DNA of 64,000 nucleotides from JAUVXJ01 sp964433755 (GTDB taxonomy: Bacteria; Chloroflexota; Anaerolineae; UBA7937; B3-Chlor): positions 868,001 to 932,000 of the forward strand of contig CAYSSR010000001.1 of assembly GCA_964433755.1 (NCBI GenBank), read 5' to 3'. The position numbers and the translations under genes were made by a program. The notes beneath the pieces were generated by a model that was not told the origin of the DNA, did not search any database, and worked only from the letters and a program-made list of their open reading frames with translations. Of this stretch, positions 8,998 through 17,982 are shown in pieces. The first letter of the stretch is position 1; each line of letters begins with the position of its first letter.

Positions 8998-9811
8998 CTT
9001 CCAGTTCAGCCAGGCCAGCCTTCAGGACTACGTAGACTGCCCACGGCGCTTCTACCTGCGCTACGTGCGGCGGCTGTCGTGGCCGGCCATCGTGGCCGAG
9101 CCAGCCCTGGAGCACGAGCGACACCTCCAGCAAGGGGTGGATTTCCATCACCTGGTGCGCCAGCACTTGTCGGGTGTCTCTGCCGAACGGCTGTCCGAGT
9201 TCATCACCGACCCCAATCTGAGGCGTTGGTGGCTCAACTACCTGGAGAAGGGGCCGGGCGATCTGCCCCGTGCTCACTATCCGGAGTTGGTGCTGTCAAC
9301 CCCCATCGGCCGCCACCGTCTGGTGGCCAAGTACGACCTCCTGGCGGTGGAGCCGGGCGAGCGTGCGGTGGTCCTGGACTGGAAGACCTATCGCCGTCGC
9401 CGTGGACGCCAGTGGCTTGGAGGACGGCTGCAGACCAGGGTCTACCCATACCTGTTGATATGCGCGGGCGAGCACCTCAATGGGAATCACCCCCTGCTGC
9501 CGCAGCAAGCAGAGATGGTCTACTGGTTCGCCAACTTCCCCGAGGAGCCTGTCGTCTTCGAGTACGGGCCGGATCAGTACGCGGAAGACGGGGCCTACCT
9601 CAGATCGCTGGTCGAGGAGATCGAGAATCGCCCTGAGGAGGAGTTCCAGCTCACGGCGGACCGGAGGCACTGCGAGTATTGTCCTTACCGATCCCTCTGT
9701 CAGCGTGGGGTCAAGGCCGGGGACGTGGGCCAGGCCCTGGAGGACTGGGACTTCGAGGGGGGGGTTGAGATCTCGCTGGACTTCGACCAGATCGCCGAGA
9801 TCGAGTATTAG
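8981..9811 (+). CDS. PD-(D/E)XK nuclease with Fe-S cluster (Cas4/AddB C-terminal type)
   Basis: 276 residues. Nuclease core: Asp119 (AKYDLLAV), then Asp133 and Lys135 in VVLDWKTY, followed by LQTRVYPYLL with the family glutamine. Four cysteines sit where Cas4, AddB and RecB-like Fe-S nucleases hold a [4Fe-4S] cluster: Cys20 (YVDCPRRFYLRY) and Cys231, Cys234, Cys240 (CEYCPYRSLC). The gene overlaps the helicase by 17 nt and ends 9 nt before recJ. I read it as the nuclease arm of a split AddAB-like machine. No cas1/cas2 or CRISPR array is nearby, so a Cas4 role is unlikely. Confidence 0.87.
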   Translation: MALPRDFQFSQASLQDYVDCPRRFYLRYVRRLSWPAIVAEPALEHERHLQQGVDFHHLVRQHLSGVSAERLSEFITDPNLRRWWLNYLEKGPGDLPRAHYPELVLSTPIGRHRLVAKYDLLAVEPGERAVVLDWKTYRRRRGRQWLGGRLQTRVYPYLLICAGEHLNGNHPLLPQQAEMVYWFANFPEEPVVFEYGPDQYAEDGAYLRSLVEEIENRPEEEFQLTADRRHCEYCPYRSLCQRGVKAGDVGQALEDWDFEGGVEISLDFDQIAEIEY

Positions 9812-9820
9812 GGGGCCGAC

Positions 9821-12127
9821 GTGAGGAAGTGGATCGAGCCGCGGAAGATCCTGGTTCCCGAAGAGCTCAAGAGCGCCGTCGGCGGCCATCCGCTGGTGGC
9901 CGAGACCCTGGTACGACGGGGTCTGACGGACGTCGAGGTTGCCCGGTCCTTTCTCGACCCTGAGTGGTATGAGCCTGCTCCGGCGAGCGAGCTGCCTCAT
10001 CTGCTTAGCGCAGTGGAGCGGTTGGAGCGGGCCATCGAACGAGGGGAACAGATCTGTGTGTGGGGTGACTTCGACGTCGATGGCCAGACGGCGACGACGG
10101 TCCTGTTCTCCTCTCTGCTAGACCTGGGAGCCTCGGTCCGCTACCACGTCCCGGTGAGGGCCACAGAATCCCACGGGGTCAACCTGCCCGTTCTGGAGCA
10201 ACTGATCGCCGACGGCGTGCAGCTCGTGCTCACCTGTGATACGGGCATCACTGCCCACGAGGCCGTGTCCTACGCCAACAAGGCGGGAGTGGACGTCGTG
10301 ATCACCGACCACCACGATCTGCCGGACCTCCTGCCCGATGCCTATGCCGTGGTCAACCCCAAGATGGTCCCCGACAACCACCCGTTGAGAGAGCTCCCAG
10401 GGGTGGGGTGCGCCTACAAGGTGGCGGAGTCGCTCTACCAACGCGCCGGCAGGCCCCACGACGTGGAGCGGCATCTGGATCTGGTGGCCTTGGGGATAGT
10501 GGCCGACGTGGCGGTGCAGAGAAAGGACGCGAGGTACCTGCTCCAGCGCGGCCTGGAAGCGCTGCGCCAGACACAACGGTTGGGCCTGCAAGCTTTGATG
10601 GGAATGGCCAAGGTCAACCCGGAGTGGCTCACCGAGGAACACATCGGCTTCTACCTGGCGCCCCGGCTCAACGCCGTAGGGCGGCTGGCCGACGCCAGCG
10701 TGGCAGTGGAGTTGCTGACCACCGAGGACCTGAGCAGGGCTCGCGTGCTGGCTGCCGAACTAGAGGGCCTCAACGCGCGCAGAAGACTGCTCAGCGACCA
10801 GGTCTTCGAGGCGGCGGTGGAGCAGGTAGAACGGGATCCTTCGATGCTGGAACGGGGCGCTCTAGTGCTTGGCCACCCGTCGTGGCCGGCGGGCGTGATC
10901 GGCATCGTGGCCAGCCGGCTGGTAGAGAGATACGGCCTGCCGACGGTGCTGCTGGCCACTCCGCCGGGGGAGCTGGCCCGAGGCTCGGCCCGGTCTGTTG
11001 CCGGCTGCAACATCACGGCGGCCATATCCGCTCACGCCGACGTCCTGGCTTCCTACGGTGGACACCCCATGGCTGCCGGGCTGTCTATGGACCCAGACCT
11101 GGTGTCCGACTTCGCCCGAGGGCTGGCGCGCACCGTCTCGGAGATGCTCGAGGGCGTGGAGGACGGCAAAGGGCTTCCTGTGGCGGGCTACGTTTCGCTG
11201 TCCGAGGTGTCCCTCGATCTCGTGGAGCAGTTGGAGCGGCTGGCACCGTTTGGTCCTGGCAATCCAGCTCCCACGCTGGCGACGAAGGACCTGACGCTGG
11301 CTGGGAAGAGCGCGGTCGGTCGCAAGGGCGAGCACCTCCAGATGATCGTGGAGGATGTACATGGCGTTCAGGCCAGGCTGATCTGGTGGCAGGGCACCAG
11401 TTGGTCGCTGCCCGAGGGCCGGTTCGACCTGGCGTACACGGTGCGGGCCAGCGACTTTCGCGGCCAGCGTGAGCTACAGATCGAATGGGTGGACGCGCGT
11501 CCGCTGGAGAGGGCGGTGGTCGAGCCGGTGCCGGTGCGTGAGGCGCCGCAGGCCATCGACTGTAGAAGCGAAGCCGATCCCAGGCGATGGCTGGAGCAGC
11601 TTCGAGCACGTGAGCGTGTGGTCGTGTGGGCTGAGGCGGCCGCCAAGGGTGAGGTAGAGGGGGCGGATCGAATCGAACTAGGGTCGTCGGAGGGCTTGGT
11701 GATCTGGACCGTTCCACCGGGGTGGAGGGAGTTACAGGGCGTATTGAAGGCGGTGGCGCCGACCACGGTGTACCTCGTGGGTGTGGATCCGGGCATGGAC
11801 GATCCTGAGCAGTTCCTGCGACGGTTGGCCGGTCTGGTGAAGACAGCGCTGACTGCCAGCGAGGGCAGGGTGAATCTGGCTAGATTGGCCGCGGCCACCG
11901 CCCAGCGAGAGGCCGCAGTGTCTCTGGGTCTGGACTGGCTGGTGGAACGCGGCCACGTTTCCATCGTGGAGGATGAGGACGAAGAGATTGTCCTGGCTCC
12001 AGGTTCCGGTGTGCCTGGCGGTGACGTGAAGGCGGCTGCTGCCAGACTACGCTCCTTGCTGCACGAGACGGCAGCGTACCGGCGGCACTTCTCCACCGCT
12101 GCCTCGGACACACTGCTTGCCCGTTGA
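9821..12127 (+). CDS. recJ: Single-stranded-DNA-specific exonuclease RecJ
   Basis: 5'-3' ssDNA exonuclease of the DHH family, 768 residues. DHH domain motifs are GDFDVDGQT, TCDTGI and TDHHDLPD; the DHHA1 domain shows GHPSWPAGVIGIVASRL, GSARSV and GGHPMAAGLSM. An OB-fold region follows (LATKDLTLAGK...). The last 200 or so residues form an extra acidic C-terminal domain, longer than E. coli RecJ (577 aa). The start is GTG 9821, with AGGGGGCC just upstream and 9 nt after the nuclease stop. RecJ normally resects the 5' strand behind a helicase; here it shares an operon with the helicase-nuclease genes, so it probably works in the same end-processing pathway. Confidence 0.94.
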   Translation: MRKWIEPRKILVPEELKSAVGGHPLVAETLVRRGLTDVEVARSFLDPEWYEPAPASELPHLLSAVERLERAIERGEQICVWGDFDVDGQTATTVLFSSLLDLGASVRYHVPVRATESHGVNLPVLEQLIADGVQLVLTCDTGITAHEAVSYANKAGVDVVITDHHDLPDLLPDAYAVVNPKMVPDNHPLRELPGVGCAYKVAESLYQRAGRPHDVERHLDLVALGIVADVAVQRKDARYLLQRGLEALRQTQRLGLQALMGMAKVNPEWLTEEHIGFYLAPRLNAVGRLADASVAVELLTTEDLSRARVLAAELEGLNARRRLLSDQVFEAAVEQVERDPSMLERGALVLGHPSWPAGVIGIVASRLVERYGLPTVLLATPPGELARGSARSVAGCNITAAISAHADVLASYGGHPMAAGLSMDPDLVSDFARGLARTVSEMLEGVEDGKGLPVAGYVSLSEVSLDLVEQLERLAPFGPGNPAPTLATKDLTLAGKSAVGRKGEHLQMIVEDVHGVQARLIWWQGTSWSLPEGRFDLAYTVRASDFRGQRELQIEWVDARPLERAVVEPVPVREAPQAIDCRSEADPRRWLEQLRARERVVVWAEAAAKGEVEGADRIELGSSEGLVIWTVPPGWRELQGVLKAVAPTTVYLVGVDPGMDDPEQFLRRLAGLVKTALTASEGRVNLARLAAATAQREAAVSLGLDWLVERGHVSIVEDEDEEIVLAPGSGVPGGDVKAAAARLRSLLHETAAYRRHFSTAASDTLLAR

Positions 12128-12431
12128 CATAACTTCCTCATTGGGAGGATTGGAGGCCGGACCCGGGAAGAAGGTCGAACGGGGCGGGCGAAGAGGGAAG
12201 AGGTCGAGTCCAGTCGACATAACCAGGGCCGCCGGCGCGACATATCCGGTCACCGTTGTGATGCAAGTGGTGCGGAGGCGGGGAGAGCAGCGTACCGACT
12301 CCTGGTGTGGTGGATGACACCGGCCAGGGTGTGTTGTTGACACTCGGTGATGGCTTGTGTGCAGCAGCACCATGTGGTAGAATGCGTGTGTAGACGCTCG
12401 AAGACTCAGCACGAGGGGGAGGGTATAGCGC
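12128..12431. other. Intergenic region upstream of membrane protein gene
   Basis: 304 nt containing a promoter (12355-12383) near its right end and no recognisable gene. The leftmost part holds no clear terminator for recJ. Confidence 0.5.
12355..12383 (+). promoter_or_regulatory. Sigma-70 promoter, extended -10
   Basis: TTGTGT (12355-12360), 17-nt spacer, TAGAAT (12378-12383) preceded by TGG (extended -10). It lies 49 nt upstream of the ATG at 12432. Confidence 0.65.
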
Positions 12432-13460
12432 ATGCTGCAAGAGATGATAGCAAGGATCGGGCAGCGAGCTATCTTGGCCGGCATCGCGGGTCTGATCGCG
12501 GGCTGTGTCTTTGGCTGGATGGTCCTGGGTTGGATGGTCTTCCCCGTCACGTGGACCAATGCCGATCCTTGGGACTTGCGCCCTGAGCAGAAGGCGATCT
12601 ACGTCTCCATGGTCGCTGACTCCTACGATGTGAACTCCGACGAGGATCTGGCACGCCAGCGTATGGAGGGCTTCGGGAGCGAGGAGATCAGCGACTTGCT
12701 GGCCAAGCTGATCGAGGAGCGAGAGCAGGCTGGAGATTCGGAAGGCAAGCGTCGTCTCCAGTACCTGGGTACGGTACTGGACACTACCCCGTCGGTGGGC
12801 ACGCCGAGCCCTGAGACCACCCCGGCGACAGGCACAGCACGCATCTTCTCTACGGTTCGATCCATGCTGCCCATCTGCGGCCTCATTCTCGTTTTGCTCC
12901 TCATGGTGGGTGTGATAGCGCTGATCATCTTCCGCATCGTACAGCAGCGTCTCCCGAGGGCGGGTCGGGAAGGGCGTGAAGAGGAGGCTATCCCTGTCGA
13001 GGGGCCTCCCGGCGTGGCTCTGGGCCGCTTCGTGACTACGTATAGCTTTGGTGACGACGGCTATGACACCTCTTTCAACATCGAGACCCACGGTGCCGAG
13101 GGCGAGTTTTACGGGGCCTGCGGCGTCGGCTTCTCAGAGGTACTGGGCGAAGGGAGCCCTGACAAGATCGCCGCGTTCGAGGTGTGGCTTTTCGACAAGA
13201 CGGACATGGACAACGTCCAGACCGTGACCAAGGTGTTGATGAGTGAGTTCGCCTTCAAGAGCGAAGTGCTGCGGGAGAAGATGAAGGACCGCGGGGAGGC
13301 GGTCCTGGTGGAGCCGGGCAAGACCGTCGTCATCGAGGGCGTGGGCTTGAAACTCACCGCGGAGATCGCGGACTTCTCCTACGGAAGCGATCCATCCCTG
13401 CCGCCCAATAGCTACATGGAGACCCTCACCACACAGCTCACGCCGGCATTCAAGAGCTGA
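12432..13460 (+). CDS. Two-segment membrane protein, function unknown
   Basis: 342 residues, not assigned to a known family. An N-terminal hydrophobic stretch (about 14-38, ILAGIAGLIAGCVFGWMVLG) is followed by an extracytoplasmic or charged segment of about 100 residues with a coiled-coil-like stretch (SDLLAKLIEEREQAGDSEGK) and a Thr/Pro-rich linker (TPSPETTPATGT). A second strong TM segment spans about 145-168 (ICGLILVLLLMVGVIALIIF). The C-terminal 170 residues are soluble and beta-rich (VTTYSFGDDGYDTSFNIET...). The start ATG has GGGGGAGGG about 9 nt upstream and its own promoter. No neighbour suggests a job. Proteins of this layout occur in Chloroflexota as conserved hypotheticals, by memory rather than search. 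Confidence 0.75.
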   Translation: MLQEMIARIGQRAILAGIAGLIAGCVFGWMVLGWMVFPVTWTNADPWDLRPEQKAIYVSMVADSYDVNSDEDLARQRMEGFGSEEISDLLAKLIEEREQAGDSEGKRRLQYLGTVLDTTPSVGTPSPETTPATGTARIFSTVRSMLPICGLILVLLLMVGVIALIIFRIVQQRLPRAGREGREEEAIPVEGPPGVALGRFVTTYSFGDDGYDTSFNIETHGAEGEFYGACGVGFSEVLGEGSPDKIAAFEVWLFDKTDMDNVQTVTKVLMSEFAFKSEVLREKMKDRGEAVLVEPGKTVVIEGVGLKLTAEIADFSYGSDPSLPPNSYMETLTTQLTPAFKS

Positions 13461-13715
13461 CCCGACCAGTGTCCGCCGTAGCCAGCGTCAGGGTGAAAAG
13501 CTCTGGGAGAAGGCACGGCGGACAGATTCATCTCCTCAATCCCGAGGGTACGTACGGTCTCGCCGCGAAGCGACGGGGCGGAGACCGCTCGTATGGCGCC
13601 CTCGTTCGCGGATCGCGACGAGCCCGTCATCTCTTGTCTGGGTTGTGGGCCAGATACCAAGAGGGTGGCGCGCGAACGTTGTTCCACGCGGCATGTTCCG
13701 ATCAGGAGGACAGAA

Positions 13716-15056
13716 GTGCATGAGGTGATCCTGCCCAAGCTGGGTCTGACCATGGAGGAAGGTACCATCGTACGCTGGCTCAAGGCTGAGGGCGATACGG
13801 TGGAGCAGGACGAGGTCCTCTTCGAGGTACAGACCGACAAGGTGGTCATGGAGGTCGAATGCCCGGCTTCGGGTATCCTGGGCAGGATTCTGGTGGGTGA
13901 AGACGAGACCGTGCCCATCGCCCAGGTGGTGGCCTACATCGTAGCGCCTGGAGAGGAGCTGCCGGAATCCGTCCTCGAGGTGGCCCCAGGACAGAAAGAC
14001 GCAGCCAGTGAGCCGCCGAAACCGGCCGCCAAGAAGGCCCGGGCGGTGATGGCCACCCCTGCGGCCCGGCGGCTCGCTCGCGACCGGGGCGTGGACTTGA
14101 CCGGAGTGACCGGCACCGGCAAGGATGGCATGATCGTCAAGCAGGACGTGCTGGCTGTCGAGCAAGGGGCACGGGATACCGGCGTACCAGCAAGGGAAGC
14201 CAGGCCGCGCCCGAAAGCATCTCCTGCTGCACGGAGGGTGGCCCGCGAGCAGGGCGTCGCCCTCGAAACGGTGTCGGGCAGCGGACCCGACGGTCGTATC
14301 GTCGAGCAAGACGTCCTGGATTTCGCGGCCCAGGCTGGCCCGGCGACCCTCGAAGGCGGGCGACTGGTCTCGCCTAATCCTGTCCACAAGCTGATGGCTG
14401 AACGCATGACGCAGAGCTTCTCCTCTGCGCCCCACTTCTACCTGGGGGTGGAGGTCAATGCGGCGGCTCTGGTAGAACTGAGGCAGAGACTACTCCCCAT
14501 TTGTGAGAAGAAAGATGGCGTGCGCGTCACGTTCACCGACCTGCTGGTCAAGCTCGTAGCAGCGGCGCTCCGGGACCATCCGTACACCAATGCCACGTGG
14601 GAAGATGGGAAGATCCGTCTCTTCCAGGAGGTGAATCTGGGCCTGGCCACGGCGGTGGACGAGGGCCTGGTCGTGCCTGTGATCCGGGGCGCCGACAAGC
14701 TCAGCCTGACCCAGGTTGCCAAGACCCGCAGTGAACTCGCAGCAAAGGCCGCTGATGGCAGGCTGTCGCTGGACGAGGTCACAGGAGGTACCTTCACCCT
14801 CACGAACCTGGGCATGCTGGGTGTGGACATCTTCCAGGCCATCATCAATCCTCCTCAGAGCGCCATTCTGGCCACCGGTCGCATCGCCGAACGGCCGGTG
14901 GTGGAGGATGGGGAAGTCGTGGCCAGACCTACCATTCATCTCACTCTCTCCGTCGATCATCGGGTCGTGGATGGAGCCACGGGTGCAAGGTTCCTGCAGG
15001 ACCTCCGGCGTGTGATCGAGGACCCCTTTGAGTTCTTCCTGAAGGACGTCGTCTAG
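13716..15056 (+). CDS. 2-oxoacid dehydrogenase E2 (dihydrolipoyl acyltransferase)
   Basis: 446 residues. Acyltransferase core of a pyruvate or branched-chain 2-oxoacid dehydrogenase complex. Domains in order: one lipoyl domain (about 1-77) with the lipoylated Lys in QTDKVVME; two peripheral-subunit-binding domains (TPAARRLARDRGVDL...GKDGMIVKQDV and SPAARRVAREQGVAL...GPDGRIVEQDV); catalytic domain ending in the active-site motif DHRVVDGA. The start is GTG 13716, because AGGAGG lies 6 nt upstream and the lipoyl domain begins there. Two E3-binding domains are more than the usual one. No E1 or E3 gene adjoins it; adenine deaminase follows after 39 nt. Which acyl group it carries cannot be told. 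Confidence 0.93.
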   Translation: MHEVILPKLGLTMEEGTIVRWLKAEGDTVEQDEVLFEVQTDKVVMEVECPASGILGRILVGEDETVPIAQVVAYIVAPGEELPESVLEVAPGQKDAASEPPKPAAKKARAVMATPAARRLARDRGVDLTGVTGTGKDGMIVKQDVLAVEQGARDTGVPAREARPRPKASPAARRVAREQGVALETVSGSGPDGRIVEQDVLDFAAQAGPATLEGGRLVSPNPVHKLMAERMTQSFSSAPHFYLGVEVNAAALVELRQRLLPICEKKDGVRVTFTDLLVKLVAAALRDHPYTNATWEDGKIRLFQEVNLGLATAVDEGLVVPVIRGADKLSLTQVAKTRSELAAKAADGRLSLDEVTGGTFTLTNLGMLGVDIFQAIINPPQSAILATGRIAERPVVEDGEVVARPTIHLTLSVDHRVVDGATGARFLQDLRRVIEDPFEFFLKDVV

Positions 15057-15095
15057 CAGCCTCGATAGGGTGTGCCCCGGGTACAGGAGAAGTCG

Positions 15096-16895
15096 ATGAA
15101 GCCTTACGCGCCGCAGCGAAGACCTCTGTGGGAAGTGACCAGGACCCTGGCAGATACCGCCATGGGTCGCGTCGCGGCTGACCTGGTGATCCAGGGAGGA
15201 TCGCTGGTCAACGTGCACACGGCCGAAATCCTGCCTGGGATGGACGTGGCCGTGAAGTCCGGGCGCGTAGCCATGGTGGGACAGGTCGATCACACCATCG
15301 GCGAGGCGACGGAGATCGTGGACGCCAGCGGCTACCATCTGCTGCCCGGGTTGATAGAGGGACACGTCCACATCGAGAGCAGCATGATCACCCCCACGCA
15401 GTTCGCTCGCGCGGTGCTACCCCACGGAACCACGACGGTATTCATCGACAACCACGAGCTGGCCAACGTGCTGGGGGGGGAAGGCGTGAGGCAGATGATG
15501 GAGGAGAGCCAGGGCCTGCCTCTGAAGGTGTATCTGGCTATGCCCTCCTGCGTGCCAGCGCTGCCAGGCTTCGAGGATGCGGGGGCCACCATCGGCCCGG
15601 CCGACATCGAAGAGGCCATGGATTGGCCTTACGTGGCCGCGCTGGGGGAGATGATGAATATGCCCGGGGTGTTGGCCGCAGACGAGGCCGTCCACGCCAT
15701 TCTCCGCGCCACGCTCGAGGCGGGCAAGGTGGTGACCGGGCACTACTCCATCCCCGAGACCGAACGGGGGCTCCAGGCCTTCATTGCCTCGGGCATCAGT
15801 TCGTGCCACGAATCCACACGCAAAGAAGACGCGCTGGCCAAGCTGCGTCTGGGCATGTATGTGATGCTTCGCGAAGGCTCGGCCTGGCACGACCTGAAGG
15901 AGACGATCAGGGCTATCACTGAGGAGGGTGTCGACAGCCGTCACGCGATGATGATCACCGACGACACTCACCCGGATACGCTGGTCAACGTGGGTCACAT
16001 GAATCACGTGGTCAGGCGGGGCATTGAAGAGGGGCTGGACCCCGTGCGGGCCATCCAGATGGCTACGCTCAACGTGGGGGAGTACTTCCAGCTGGGTCAC
16101 GACCTGGGGAGCATCAGTCCGGGGAAGTGCGCCGACATCATCCTGGTCCGGGACCTGGAACAGATGAAGGTGGGGAAGGTTCTAGTGGATGGCATGGTCG
16201 TGGCCGAGGCGGGCAGGATGTTGGTGGGTTTGCCCAGGTTCGAGTATCCGTCCTTGGCACGGAAGTCGGTGCGGCTGCCTGCGCCGCTGGTCGTATCGGA
16301 TCTCCAGGTCAGAGCACCTGCTGGGGAGCCTGGAGTCACCTTAAGGGTTATGGAGGTCGCCGGTGGGCAGGTCGTGACCAGGCACCTCCAGATGGAGCGA
16401 TCGGTCCTGGATGGGCTGGTGAGCATCTCGAAGGAAGACGATCTAGCCAAGGTGGCGTGTGTGGAGAGGCACAGTGCCAGCGGGCAGATCGGCCTCGGCT
16501 TCGTCAAGGGGTTCCACTTCACGGCTGGAGCTGTGGCCTCCACCGTCGCCCACGACAGCCACAACTTGCTCATCGTGGGCACCAACGACGAGGACATGGC
16601 CTTCGCAGGGAACGAGCTGGCCGAGGCCGGCGGTGGCATGATTGCGGTGCGCGCCGGAAAGGTGCTGGCGCTGGTCCCGTTGCCCATCGCCGGACTGATG
16701 TCTCAGGAGCCGGTGGAGGTCGTGAACGAACAGGTGCAAGCCCTGGCCAGTGCGTGGCGGGAGCTGGGGTGCGACCTGGAGTCGCCCTTCATGACCATGT
16801 CCATCCTCGCGCTGCCGGTGATCCCGGAGTTGCGCATCACCAACCGGGGGCTCGTGGACACGGTGAAGTTCGAGCTGGTGGACCTAATCGTCTGA
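15096..16895 (+). CDS. ade: Adenine deaminase
   Basis: Amidohydrolase that converts adenine to hypoxanthine and ammonia in purine salvage; 599 residues, the normal size. Metal-binding motif GLIEGHVHIESSMITP near residue 80 is diagnostic for AdeC-type enzymes; FIDNHELANV, GHYSIPETERGL, SCHEST and MITDDTHPDTL follow in the expected order. The C-terminal half contains the adenine-deaminase-specific domain (RHSASGQIGLGFVKGF, STVAHDSHNLLIVG). The start is ATG 15096, preceded by CAGGAG at 7 nt; an upstream in-frame GTG at 15072 lacks a site. It may be co-transcribed with the E2 gene, though no functional link is evident. A weak hairpin without a T-run follows at 16984-17008. Confidence 0.95.
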   Translation: MKPYAPQRRPLWEVTRTLADTAMGRVAADLVIQGGSLVNVHTAEILPGMDVAVKSGRVAMVGQVDHTIGEATEIVDASGYHLLPGLIEGHVHIESSMITPTQFARAVLPHGTTTVFIDNHELANVLGGEGVRQMMEESQGLPLKVYLAMPSCVPALPGFEDAGATIGPADIEEAMDWPYVAALGEMMNMPGVLAADEAVHAILRATLEAGKVVTGHYSIPETERGLQAFIASGISSCHESTRKEDALAKLRLGMYVMLREGSAWHDLKETIRAITEEGVDSRHAMMITDDTHPDTLVNVGHMNHVVRRGIEEGLDPVRAIQMATLNVGEYFQLGHDLGSISPGKCADIILVRDLEQMKVGKVLVDGMVVAEAGRMLVGLPRFEYPSLARKSVRLPAPLVVSDLQVRAPAGEPGVTLRVMEVAGGQVVTRHLQMERSVLDGLVSISKEDDLAKVACVERHSASGQIGLGFVKGFHFTAGAVASTVAHDSHNLLIVGTNDEDMAFAGNELAEAGGGMIAVRAGKVLALVPLPIAGLMSQEPVEVVNEQVQALASAWRELGCDLESPFMTMSILALPVIPELRITNRGLVDTVKFELVDLIV

Positions 16896-16983
16896 TCGGA
16901 GGTCCCGGCTCCATGGGCGGCCTGGTCCTCGAGGCGGGTCCACCCTGAGCGGCGGGCACAACAAGACTGGCCGCTCGGCGAGA

Positions 16984-17008
16984 GGCCGGAGGACCGTTCC
17001 TCGCGGCC
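16984..17008 (+). terminator. Hairpin after adenine deaminase (weak)
   Basis: GGCCGGAGGA / TCCTCGCGGCC with a CCGT loop and one bulge. There is no T-tract, so intrinsic termination is uncertain. Confidence 0.35.
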
Positions 17009-17016
17009 CCAAGGGC

Positions 17017-17045
17017 TTGCCACGTATTCTGCCGTCTTGTATACT
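17017..17045 (+). promoter_or_regulatory. Sigma-70 promoter upstream of nfo
   Basis: TTGCCA (17017-17022), exactly 17 nt, TATACT (17040-17045). It is about 50 nt upstream of the nfo ATG and probably drives nfo, the CoA-disulfide reductase and the acyl-CoA synthetase. Confidence 0.75.
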
Positions 17046-17095
17046 TGCGCGTGTTCTGCCTACGATAGTGCTTTCCGCTGAGGGCGGTGCCGAGC

Positions 17096-17971
17096 ATGCC
17101 TCTTGGGGCCCACATGTCCATCGCTGGTGGTCTGGACCAGGCCATCGTGAGAGGACATGAGGTGGGTTGTGAAACCATCCAGATCTTCACCAGAAGCCCC
17201 CGGCAGTGGCGGCCCCGTATTCTGGAGGACGAAGAGATAGACCGCTTCCGGCAGAAGAGTGAGGAGACCGGCATCAGTCCGGTGGTCGCTCACGACTGCT
17301 ATCTCATCAATCTGGGCTCCCCCGACGAGGAGCTGTGGCGCAAGTCCCTGTCGGTCTTTCTCGAGGAACTGGGCCATTGTCAGGCTCTCGGGGTGCCGTA
17401 CCTGGTGATGCATCCTGGCTCTCACGTCGGCGCCGGCGAGGAGGCTGGCCTGGAGCGGATCGCACTGGCTCTCGACCGGGCACGTGAGGAGACGCACGGG
17501 AACGACGTGAAGGTGCTCCTGGAGAACACGGCGGGCCAGGGCACCAACCTCGGTTCCACCTGGGAAGAACTCGCGTCTCTGCTGGCTCTGGTCCGCGACG
17601 ACAGTTGGCTCGGAGTGTGCTTCGATACCTGCCACGCCTTCGCGGCGGGATACGAGCTGCGAACGCGGGCCGGGTACGACGCGACCTGGCGTGCGGTGGA
17701 GGACCTGATCGGCCTCGATCGTGTGAAGGTGATCCACCTCAATGATGCCAAAGGCGATCTCGGAAGCAGGTTGGACCGTCACGAGCACATCGGACGGGGG
17801 AAGATGGGCCTGAAGCCTTTCCGGATGTTGCTCAACGACGAGCGTTTCTCGGCCCTGCCCATGCTGTTGGAGACGCCCAAGAGGCCAGGCCAGAAGGATG
17901 ATGAGAAGAATCTGAAGGTGCTACGGTCCCTCGTTGCGCCCGAGCGGAGGGGCCAGCCCGCTACGGCTTGA
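17096..17971 (+). CDS. nfo: Endonuclease IV (AP endonuclease)
   Basis: Zn-dependent apurinic/apyrimidinic endonuclease of base-excision repair, 291 residues. It opens with LGAHMSIAGGLDQAI, the family signature with the first zinc His. The other ligands fall in VMHPGSHVG, LLENTAGQG (Glu), GVCFDTCHAFAAGY (Asp and His), IHLNDAKGDLGSRLDRHEHIGRGKMG and LLETPK (Glu). ATG 17096 is chosen over GTG 17087 because the conserved N-terminus begins immediately after it. It has its own promoter and is followed by the reductase gene after 11 nt. Confidence 0.95.
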   Translation: MPLGAHMSIAGGLDQAIVRGHEVGCETIQIFTRSPRQWRPRILEDEEIDRFRQKSEETGISPVVAHDCYLINLGSPDEELWRKSLSVFLEELGHCQALGVPYLVMHPGSHVGAGEEAGLERIALALDRAREETHGNDVKVLLENTAGQGTNLGSTWEELASLLALVRDDSWLGVCFDTCHAFAAGYELRTRAGYDATWRAVEDLIGLDRVKVIHLNDAKGDLGSRLDRHEHIGRGKMGLKPFRMLLNDERFSALPMLLETPKRPGQKDDEKNLKVLRSLVAPERRGQPATA

Positions 17972-17982
17972 CTGGAGGCTCC

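Noticed and set aside
8981..9811. Cas4 of a CRISPR system
   Set aside because: The Fe-S nuclease motifs fit Cas4, but no cas gene or repeat array is in the window and the gene overlaps a helicase gene.
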